From: SZAS-103 sp964449135
Lineage (GTDB): Bacteria; Pseudomonadota; Gammaproteobacteria; Xanthomonadales; Xanthomonadaceae
NCBI GenBank assembly: GCA_964449135.1
Contig: CAYUXZ010000006.1
Location: forward strand, 10,743-74,742
Length of the DNA stretch: 64,000 bases
Reading direction: 5' to 3'
Within the stretch, counting starts at the first letter, position 1. Each line of letters starts with the position of its first letter. The translations under genes were made by a program, and so were the position numbers. The notes under the pieces were generated by a model. The model was given only the letters and a program-made list of their open reading frames with translations. It did no database searches and was not told where the DNA came from. Of this stretch, positions 1 to 6,447 are shown in pieces.

Positions 1-438
1 CCACGGCTTCATGCGGTTCGCGATCAGGCCCACCGGCAGCTTGCCCTTGTGCACGCGCGGATGCCGCGCGAGCGAATCCAGGAACGGCACGGTCGCCTCG
101 ATATCGATGGTCGAAGGCAGGATCGGCACGAGCACCGCATCGGCGACGTCGAGGAACATCGCGAGGTCCTCGCCCATCGCGCCGGCGCGGCCGTCCACGA
201 CCACGCGCTGCGCGTCGTCGGGCACGTGGCGCTGCCAGTCGCGGCGGGTGCCGTCCACCGGCAGCACCGCGTTGGACATGCCCGCGCGTTTTTCGCTCCA
301 GTGCCGCGCGGAGGATTGCTTGTCCGCATCCACGAGCACCGTGCGCTTGCCGGCGTCGGCGAAATGCGCGGCGAGGTTGGTCGCGATCGTGGTCTTGCCG
401 ACGCCGCCCTTGGAGCTGGCCACGAGGATGGTCTTCAT
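1..438 (-). CDS. ParA-family ATPase, 3' end cut by window edge
   Basis: The first 146 codons of a ParA/MinD-type P-loop ATPase are visible; the rest lies beyond position 1. The protein starts MKTILVASSKGGVGKTT, which contains the deviant Walker A motif KGGVGKT with the signature lysine (residues 10-16), followed by a VLVDAD strand and later a VVVDGRAG Walker A' equivalent. Such ATPases move DNA, plasmids or protein complexes by nucleoid-bound gradients. No ParB-like gene is next to it, so it looks like an orphan ParA and is not obviously the chromosomal ParA that would use the parS sites in recF. An extended -10-like box (TGCTAAGCT) lies about 25 nt upstream of the ATG. Family assignment is firm; role is unknown. 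Confidence 0.85.
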   Translation of the reverse strand, partial: MKTILVASSKGGVGKTTIATNLAAHFADAGKRTVLVDADKQSSARHWSEKRAGMSNAVLPVDGTRRDWQRHVPDDAQRVVVDGRAGAMGEDLAMFLDVADAVLVPILPSTIDIEATVPFLDSLARHPRVHKGKLPVGLIANRMKPW

Positions 439-463
439 CGGATTCTCCGCCGAAGGTCGCCGC

Positions 464-472
464 AGCTTAGCA
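464..472 (-). promoter_or_regulatory. Possible extended -10 promoter of the ParA-type gene
   Basis: On the minus strand the sequence TGCTAAGCT gives a TG-N-TAnnnT extended -10, ending 25 nt before the ATG. No good -35 box is seen. This is pattern matching only. Confidence 0.3.
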
Positions 473-520
473 CCGTGGCTGCGGACGCGACGCTGAACGC
501 GGAAGCTCGTCTCGTCGGAC

Positions 521-1885
521 TCAGTGGTTCGGGTCGGTCATCCGCGGATCGACCTGGAAACCCGCCGGCGCCTGCAAGGCAATCCCGCGCTCGTGCAGCA
601 GGCGGGCGATCACCTGCGTTTCGCTGCCGCCGGCCATCCAGGCCGCGCGCCAGCGCTGCGCGTCGTCCGCCGACAGGCTCGGATCCATCCGCATGTATTG
701 ATCCTCGCGCCAGCGCGAATCGCGGATCGCTTGTTGTACTTGCCCAAGCTCCGCGGGACTGGCCGTGCGCAGCAGAAGCAAGTCGCCGAACCGCTCCTCG
801 ATCAAAGTGCGCTCGCCACTGGCCAGCAACCGGCCCGTCGCGCGGCAGTCCGCCGAGCGCTCGGCGTCAATGGCCGGATCGCGCGTATGGCACGCATCCA
901 GCAACGCTTTGTAGCCCAGCCCGCGCATCACGTCGGAGGTGAAGGCCAGCTCGCCGGCGAGCAGGATCGCCGACTGTTCCGGTGTCGTCGCTGCGTCGGA
1001 CAGATACGACACATGCAGCCGGGCCGGCAGCGGCTCGAGCGCGAACGCCGCGAGCATCCCGCGCACCGCATCTCCCAGGTGCGAATCGAATCGCGGCGAC
1101 GCGGCGAGTTTCGCGAGCGCGGCGCGCAGGCGCGCCGGGTCGCGCGCGTCGCGCGCGAGATCCATTTCCAGAAGCCACACCGCACCGTTGTCGCCGTCGA
1201 GTTGCTTGATTCGATCCAGTGCAATGCTCGCATTGCACGTCGCCGGACGCGCCGGACACTCGCCGGTGGCGAGCCACCAGGCCCATGCGTCGTTCGCGCG
1301 CAACGCTCGCGCGAATGCGGCATCCGCATGATCCAGCCAGGCTTGCTCGACGGCCATCGGCTGCAGCGAAGCATCGCTCGGATGCATCCGCAACGCGAAA
1401 CCCCGTCCCGCCGTCCAGTACAACTCGGCCGCGATCACGTCCGCGTGCGCGCCGCCGCGTCGCTCGACCAGCGCAGCGAGCGCCGCTTCGTGCGCGCGCA
1501 ACGCGCGCTCGTCCCGCGCCTGCTGGTATTGCTTCCACCAGTCATGCGCGGCCATTGCGTAATCGCCAAGCTGCACGCGAAAAATCAGCAGGCCCGCGAA
1601 TGCGGCCAGCAGGACGACGAGCCGCGTGCGTTTCATGGTCGTATCTCCGGTGAAGAACTCCGCGTGTTCGCGCGCGGCGCTCGCGGCGAGGTCGGGAACG
1701 AGGTCGGCGAACAGCACGCGCCAGGGCCCGCGCCCGGCGCGCGCCGCTTCACGGCAACGATCGCGGAACGCGAGTCGCATTTCCTCGCCCCAGGCCTCGC
1801 GGTGTGCGCGCGGATACAGCCACAGCGCGCCGGCGTACAGCCGGCACAGCACGCCGATCCAGCGCGGATCGCGATGTGTGTTCAT
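521..1885 (-). CDS. Membrane protein co-transcribed with PadR regulator
   Basis: A 454-residue protein of unknown function. Residues 11-50 (RLYAGALWLYPRAHREAWGE followed by a basic helix) resemble the N-terminal segment found in PadR-linked FtsX/MacB-like permeases, but no permease body follows. A single membrane segment is predicted near residues 88-106, then a long, mostly soluble part rich in alanine and arginine, probably periplasmic. Its ATG overlaps the padR stop codon by 4 nt (ATGA), so the two are translationally coupled. A second in-frame ATG at 1636 has a better ribosome site (GGAG, 8 nt away) and would give a 371-residue protein starting just before the membrane segment. The present reading frame could therefore be a fusion of a short permease-type leader with a separate membrane protein. 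Confidence 0.7.
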   Translation of the reverse strand: MNTHRDPRWIGVLCRLYAGALWLYPRAHREAWGEEMRLAFRDRCREAARAGRGPWRVLFADLVPDLAASAAREHAEFFTGDTTMKRTRLVVLLAAFAGLLIFRVQLGDYAMAAHDWWKQYQQARDERALRAHEAALAALVERRGGAHADVIAAELYWTAGRGFALRMHPSDASLQPMAVEQAWLDHADAAFARALRANDAWAWWLATGECPARPATCNASIALDRIKQLDGDNGAVWLLEMDLARDARDPARLRAALAKLAASPRFDSHLGDAVRGMLAAFALEPLPARLHVSYLSDAATTPEQSAILLAGELAFTSDVMRGLGYKALLDACHTRDPAIDAERSADCRATGRLLASGERTLIEERFGDLLLLRTASPAELGQVQQAIRDSRWREDQYMRMDPSLSADDAQRWRAAWMAGGSETQVIARLLHERGIALQAPAGFQVDPRMTDPNH

Positions 1886-2241
1886 GCGGTTGCCGCGCAA
1901 GCGACGCGCGCATGCTTCGACGCGTAGCGCACCAGCCGCGACAGCCGCGCGGTCTCGATGCGGACGGCCTCGCGTCCGGAACGCGTGAGCCGGTAGTAGC
2001 GCCGCCGTTCGTCGTCGTCGGCCGTCGCGCGCGCCGGCGTTTCCTCGACCAGGCGCAATTCCAGCAGGCGCTTGAGCGTGCCGTAGAGCGTGCCTGGCCC
2101 CATCCGCACCGCGCCGTCGCTGAGCGCTTCCACCGCCTGCATGATCGCGTAGCCGTGGCGCTCGCCTTCCAGCAGCGAGAGCAGGATGTGGTGCATCGCC
2201 GGGGTCGGCGGCGCGGGCGGCTCGATGGTTTTCGTGGCCAT
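1882..2241 (-). CDS. PadR-family transcriptional regulator
   Basis: A 119-residue regulator of the PadR family, which are winged-helix dimers that mostly repress transporter or stress genes. Residues 16-85 carry the typical PadR pattern: ILLSLLEGERHGYAIMQ, then MGPGTLYGTLKRLLELRLVEE, then RRRYYRLTRSGRE. Length fits the small PadR subfamily. It is the first gene of a two-gene unit with the membrane protein that overlaps its stop codon, and an elaborate AT-rich dyad lies 16 nt upstream of its start. Autoregulation through that dyad, with the membrane protein as co-regulated target, is the simplest reading. The inducing signal is not visible. Confidence 0.9.
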   Translation of the reverse strand: MATKTIEPPAPPTPAMHHILLSLLEGERHGYAIMQAVEALSDGAVRMGPGTLYGTLKRLLELRLVEETPARATADDDERRRYYRLTRSGREAVRIETARLSRLVRYASKHARVACAATA

Positions 2242-2257
2242 GTCGGATCCGGTGCCT

Positions 2258-2317
2258 GGATGGCGTATATATATCGTTCACGGATATATCTGTCAACGAT
2301 ATATACGTCCGCCATCC
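2258..2317. promoter_or_regulatory. AT-rich dyad operator upstream of padR
   Basis: The outer arms GGATGGCG (2258-2265) and CGCCATCC (2310-2317) are perfect inverted repeats. Inside them lie TATATATCGTT (2268-2278) and its exact complement AACGATATATA (2295-2305), and the centre holds the self-complementary GATATATC (2283-2290). This A+T-rich block is unlike its GC-rich surroundings and sits where the padR promoter should be. It is a likely PadR binding site and may also serve the AAA gene at 2400, which is divergent. Confidence 0.7.
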
Positions 2318-2399
2318 GGTCCCGCCACGCGCCCCGCAGCCCGGATTTCCCGCCTCTGCTATCGTTCCCATCGTCCGTTGCAATCCGCCCGCCGCACCC

Positions 2400-3914
2400 A
2401 TGACCGAGCTGCAGGACCTCACCGCGCTGATCCGCGCGGGCACGCCGCTGATCGTGATCGACACGCCCGACGAGGAGCGCGTCGTCGATCTGTTCCGCCA
2501 CACCCTGCTCGACGTGTTCCGCGCGATGTATCGCTGGTCGATCACCGAGGGCCTGAGCCGCATCGACCTCGACAAGGAGGATCCGCCCGAGGGCGCGAGC
2601 GATGCGACCACGACCCTGCGCACGATCCAGCAGGCGACCCAGCGCGGCGTCTATCTGCTGCTGGATTTCACACCCTACCTCGACTACGCGGGTACGCAGC
2701 GCCAGCTGCGCGAGATCGCGCAGCGGCGCAACTGCGAGGAGCACACGCTCGCGCTGATCGGCAGCAGGATCGAACTGCCGCCGGCGCTGGACGAGCTCGC
2801 CGTGCGTTTCGAGCTGCGCCTACCCGACGCGAACACCTTGCTGAAGATGGTGCGCGAGCTCTCGCGCGACTACGCGAAGGAGAACGGCGGCAAGGCGGTC
2901 ACCTTCGACGCCGACGCGGTGCGCGCGATCGTGCGCAACCTGTGCGGGCTGTCGATGGTCGAGGCGCAGCGCATCGCGCGCCAGCTGATCTTCGAGGACG
3001 GCACGCTCGAGGCCAGCGACATCCCGCGGCTGGCCAAGCTCAAGTTCGACGTGCTCAACAAGTCCGGGCACTTGCAGTTCGAATACGACACCGCGCAGTT
3101 CGCCGACCTCGCCGGCGCGAAGCGCCTGAAGCAATGGGTTTCGCAGCGGCGCGAGATCTTCCTCGCCGATCCGCCCGCCGACGGTGCCGCGCCGGGTCCG
3201 AACGACTACCCGCTCGATCCGCCCAAGGGCGTGCTGCTGCTCGGCGTGCAGGGCTGCGGCAAGTCGCTCGCGGCCAAGTCGATCGCCGGAGGATTCGGCG
3301 TGCCGCTGGTGCGGCTGGATTTCGGTTCTCTGTACGACAAGTTTCACGGCGAGACCGAGAAGAACCTGCGCGACGCGCTCGCTTCGGCCGAACAGGTCGC
3401 GCCCTGCGTGCTGTGGATGGACGAGATCGAGAAAGGCATCGCGGCCGGCTCGTCCGACACCGACGGCGGCGTCTCGCAGCGCGTGCTCGGCTACCTGCTG
3501 ACCTGGATGGCCGAACGCAGCTCGCGCGTGTTCCTCGTCGCGACCGCGAACCAGGTGCAGCAACTGCCGCCCGAATTGCTGCGCAAGGGCCGCTTCGACG
3601 AAACCTTCTTCGTGGACCTGCCCGACGCGGCCGCGCGCGCGGAAGTGTTCGCGCTGCATCTGGCCAAACGCAAGGTCGATGCGACCGGCATGGCGATGGA
3701 CGCGTTGGTCGCGGCCAGCGACGGATTTTCCGGCGCGGAAATCGAACAGGCGATCATCTCGGCTCTGTTCGCCGCGCGCGCCGCGCACCGCGCGCTCACC
3801 CAGGACGACCTGCTCACTGAACTGAAGAACACGCGGCCGCTGTCGGTGCTGATGGCCGAACAGGTGCAGGGCCTGCGCGAGTGGGCGCAGGGGCGCACGG
3901 TGTCGGCGGATTAG
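2400..3914 (+). CDS. Ycf46-like AAA family ATPase
   Basis: A 504-residue AAA ATPase whose organisation matches the Ycf46-like family: an N-terminal non-AAA region with a degenerate ATPase fold (residues about 1-230) and a C-terminal AAA module. Walker A is GVQGCGKS (residues 282-289), Walker B is VLWMDEIEKG (337-346), sensor 1 is VATANQ, and an arginine finger region LLRKGRFDE follows. Members of this family are linked to photosynthesis regulation in cyanobacteria; in heterotrophs the job is unknown. It is transcribed away from padR, with the dyad in between. The next gene is convergent 14 bp away, so it is probably monocistronic. Family call is firm, function open. Confidence 0.88.
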   Translation: MTELQDLTALIRAGTPLIVIDTPDEERVVDLFRHTLLDVFRAMYRWSITEGLSRIDLDKEDPPEGASDATTTLRTIQQATQRGVYLLLDFTPYLDYAGTQRQLREIAQRRNCEEHTLALIGSRIELPPALDELAVRFELRLPDANTLLKMVRELSRDYAKENGGKAVTFDADAVRAIVRNLCGLSMVEAQRIARQLIFEDGTLEASDIPRLAKLKFDVLNKSGHLQFEYDTAQFADLAGAKRLKQWVSQRREIFLADPPADGAAPGPNDYPLDPPKGVLLLGVQGCGKSLAAKSIAGGFGVPLVRLDFGSLYDKFHGETEKNLRDALASAEQVAPCVLWMDEIEKGIAAGSSDTDGGVSQRVLGYLLTWMAERSSRVFLVATANQVQQLPPELLRKGRFDETFFVDLPDAAARAEVFALHLAKRKVDATGMAMDALVAASDGFSGAEIEQAIISALFAARAAHRALTQDDLLTELKNTRPLSVLMAEQVQGLREWAQGRTVSAD

Positions 3915-3928
3915 CGGCCGCGGCGACG

Positions 3929-4660
3929 CTACTCGCCCTGGTTCGCGCGCCCGGAAATTTCACGCGCGAGCATCCAGCCCGTGATCGCGAGTCGGTCCTC
4001 TCCCGCCCACGGCGAGACCAGCGAAACCAGGTGCGATTGCGGCACCTTGAAGATCGACAGCGAATTCCAGCGTGGCAGCAGGGTGTCGATCACGTTGCCA
4101 TCGCAGTCGAGGAACTGCAGCTGGCCGCCCCAGTCGGCTTTCCAGCGCGGCGTGAGGTTGATCACGTAGGCGTAGCGACGGCCTTCGCCGCTGTGGCGGT
4201 CGTCGTGCGGGGTGAGGAACTGCCCGGGCCGGTAGCGCGTGGCCTGCGCGTTGACCGCGTTGATCGCTGCATCGCCGGTGAGGTAGCGCGCGAATTCGAG
4301 GAAGTCCTCGCTGTTGAGGAACTCCAGCACTGCATGCAGCGGCAGCTCCGGATCCCAACCCTCCTTCTGCGCACGCACCAGCATGTAGCTGTCGTAGACG
4401 AACTGGAAGGAATCGCGCGCGTTGCGGTAGGCCGCGTCGAGCACGCCGCGATAGCCGGCCTCGTCGAGGGCGTCCTCGCGACCGCGCGTGCGCGAGACCG
4501 CATTGTCGCTGCGCTCGGCGAGACTCCACGGCACCTGCGTCGCGAGGCAGTCGCGCAGGATTTTCGCGGCGTCGGCCTGCAGGAAATCGCAGATCTGCAC
4601 GCGCGTGCGCGCGGCGAGCTGCGCTTTCCAGTGATCGACGTCGAGGTCGTTGTTGATCAT
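3929..4660 (-). CDS. 2OG-Fe(II) dioxygenase, prolyl-hydroxylase type
   Basis: A 243-residue 2-oxoglutarate/Fe(II)-dependent oxygenase. The jelly-roll iron triad is visible: His152 and Asp154 in TPHDDRH, and His210 in KVPQSHLV. Arg223 in EDRLAITGW is the expected 2-oxoglutarate carboxylate ligand. The pattern RRYAYVINLTPRW with WGGQL resembles bacterial homologues of prolyl 4-hydroxylase (Pfam 2OG-FeII_Oxy_4 type). The substrate is unknown; free proline, a peptide or a ribosomal protein are all possible. It follows the gamma-glutamyltransferase gene by 22 bp on the same strand, so the two may share a transcript. No signal peptide is seen, so it acts in the cytoplasm. Confidence 0.85.
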   Translation of the reverse strand: MINNDLDVDHWKAQLAARTRVQICDFLQADAAKILRDCLATQVPWSLAERSDNAVSRTRGREDALDEAGYRGVLDAAYRNARDSFQFVYDSYMLVRAQKEGWDPELPLHAVLEFLNSEDFLEFARYLTGDAAINAVNAQATRYRPGQFLTPHDDRHSGEGRRYAYVINLTPRWKADWGGQLQFLDCDGNVIDTLLPRWNSLSIFKVPQSHLVSLVSPWAGEDRLAITGWMLAREISGRANQGE

Positions 4661-4682
4661 GAGCGGAGCGCGGCAGGCCTCA

Positions 4683-6398
4683 TCAATACCCCGCCGCCTG
4701 CCCGTCCTTGCGCGATTCGCTCGCGCCGATCCAGCCGCCGTTCGGGTTGACCATGATCGCCTGATAGCCGCCGTAAGGCCCGTCGCTGTAGCGCACGCTG
4801 TGGCCCTTGCGCATCAACGCGCGCACGGTTTCCCATGAGAAACCCGTCTCGAGATCGACTTCCCCACCGTCTTCCATGGCCGTGTTCTGTCCGGTCGGTT
4901 CGGTCGTGCCGTCGTGCTGGATGCGCGGCGCGTCGCCGGCTTCCTGCAGGTTCATGCCGAAGTCGATCAGGTTCATCAGGATCTGCACGTGGCCCTGCGG
5001 CTGCATCGCGCCGCCCATCACGCCGAACGCGAGCCACGGCTTGCCGTCCCTCGTCACGAACGCGGGAATGATCGTGTGGAACGGCCGCTTGCCGGGCTCG
5101 AAAGAATTGGGGTGGCCGGGCTTGAGCACGAACATCTCGCCGCGGTCCTGCAGGATGAAGCCCAGGCCCGGCGGCGTCATGCCGCTGCCCATGCCGCGAT
5201 AGTTCGACTGGATCAGCGAGACCATCATGCCGCTGGAGTCGGCGGTGGTCAGGTAGATCGTGTCGCCGGCGTCGAGCTGCGGCGGGGTGCCGGGTGCGAC
5301 GACTTTCGCGGCCTTGTCCATCGAGATCAGCTTGCGGCGTTCGGCCGCGTAGTCCTTGGAGACCAGCCCTTTCACCGGCGTCTTCGCAAACGCGGGGTCC
5401 GCGTAGAAACGCGCGCGATCGGCGAATGCGAGCTTCTTCGCCTCTACAAACAGGTGCACGTGTTCGGGGCTACCGAAACCGTACTTCACAAGGTCGAAGC
5501 CTTCGAGCAGGTTGAGGATCTGCAAGGTTGCGATGCCCTGCCCATTCGGCGGCAGCTCCCAGACGTCGTAGCCGCGGTAGTTCGTGCCCACCGGTTCGAC
5601 CCATTCGCCGTGGTGCGCTGCCATGTCCTCGTACGAAAGAAATCCGCCCTGCGCTTTCATGTAGTCGCCGATCATGTGCGCGATCGGACCCTTGTAGAAC
5701 GCATCGCGGCCGCCCTCGCTGATCTTCTGCAGGGTGTCGGCGAGCGTCGGACGCGTCCACATCTCGCCGGTGCGCGGGCCGCGGCCGTCGCGGGTGAACT
5801 GCTCGGTGAAGCCCGGATACTTCGACAGGCGCGGCACCGAGGCGTTCCAGTAATAGGCGATCACCTCGCTAACCGGGAAGCCTTCGCGCGCGTAGCGGAT
5901 CGTCGGCGCGAGATCGTTCTTCATCGGCAGCTTGCCGAAGCGCTCGTGCAGCGCGAACCAGCCGTCGACGCAGCCGGGCACCGAGACCGGCAGCGGGCCG
6001 GTCGGCGGGATGTCCTTGAGTCCGCGCTTCTCGAATTCCGCGAGCGTGAGCGATTTCGGCGAACGTCCCGAGCCGTTGTAGCCGTAGAGCTTGTGCGTCT
6101 TCGGATCCCAGACGATCGCGAACAGGTCGCCGCCCATGCCTGCGCCGGTCGGCTCCATCAGGCCGAGCGCGGCGTCGGCGGCGATCGCTGCGTCCACTGC
6201 GCTGCCGCCGTTGCGCATCGTTTCGAGCGCGATCTGCGTGGCCAGCGGCTGCGAGGTCGCGGCCATCGCGTGCGGCGCGTACACCTCCGAGCGCGTGGCG
6301 AAGGACTTGCCGGTGACGCGATCCGCGGCGGGCGTCGTTGCACCCACGATCGCGCAAGCGATGGCGATTCCCGCGAACAGGCGATGCGATGTCTTCAT
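4683..6398 (-). CDS. ggt: Gamma-glutamyltransferase family protein (GGT-like)
   Basis: A 571-residue N-terminal nucleophile hydrolase of the gamma-glutamyltransferase family, exported by a signal peptide (residues 1-25, ending TTPAADR). Such enzymes cleave the gamma-glutamyl bond of glutathione or related amides after self-cleavage into two subunits. The likely self-cleavage site and nucleophile is Thr380 in AGDTIYLTTAD, followed by MVSLIQSNY and the glycine-rich GMGSGM, and the N-terminal half has MRNGGSAVDAAIAADAALG and PTGAGMGGD. The nucleophile context GDT-IYLT rather than TTHYSVVD places it nearer GGT-like acylases than E. coli Ggt, so the true substrate may not be glutathione. ATG at 6398 was chosen because it gives a proper signal peptide. 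The 2OG oxygenase gene follows. Confidence 0.88.
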   Translation of the reverse strand: MKTSHRLFAGIAIACAIVGATTPAADRVTGKSFATRSEVYAPHAMAATSQPLATQIALETMRNGGSAVDAAIAADAALGLMEPTGAGMGGDLFAIVWDPKTHKLYGYNGSGRSPKSLTLAEFEKRGLKDIPPTGPLPVSVPGCVDGWFALHERFGKLPMKNDLAPTIRYAREGFPVSEVIAYYWNASVPRLSKYPGFTEQFTRDGRGPRTGEMWTRPTLADTLQKISEGGRDAFYKGPIAHMIGDYMKAQGGFLSYEDMAAHHGEWVEPVGTNYRGYDVWELPPNGQGIATLQILNLLEGFDLVKYGFGSPEHVHLFVEAKKLAFADRARFYADPAFAKTPVKGLVSKDYAAERRKLISMDKAAKVVAPGTPPQLDAGDTIYLTTADSSGMMVSLIQSNYRGMGSGMTPPGLGFILQDRGEMFVLKPGHPNSFEPGKRPFHTIIPAFVTRDGKPWLAFGVMGGAMQPQGHVQILMNLIDFGMNLQEAGDAPRIQHDGTTEPTGQNTAMEDGGEVDLETGFSWETVRALMRKGHSVRYSDGPYGGYQAIMVNPNGGWIGASESRKDGQAAGY

Positions 6399-6447
6399 GG
6401 TGATGGCTCCGGGCAGATCGCGACGATAGCGCGTCGCGCGGTCGCCG

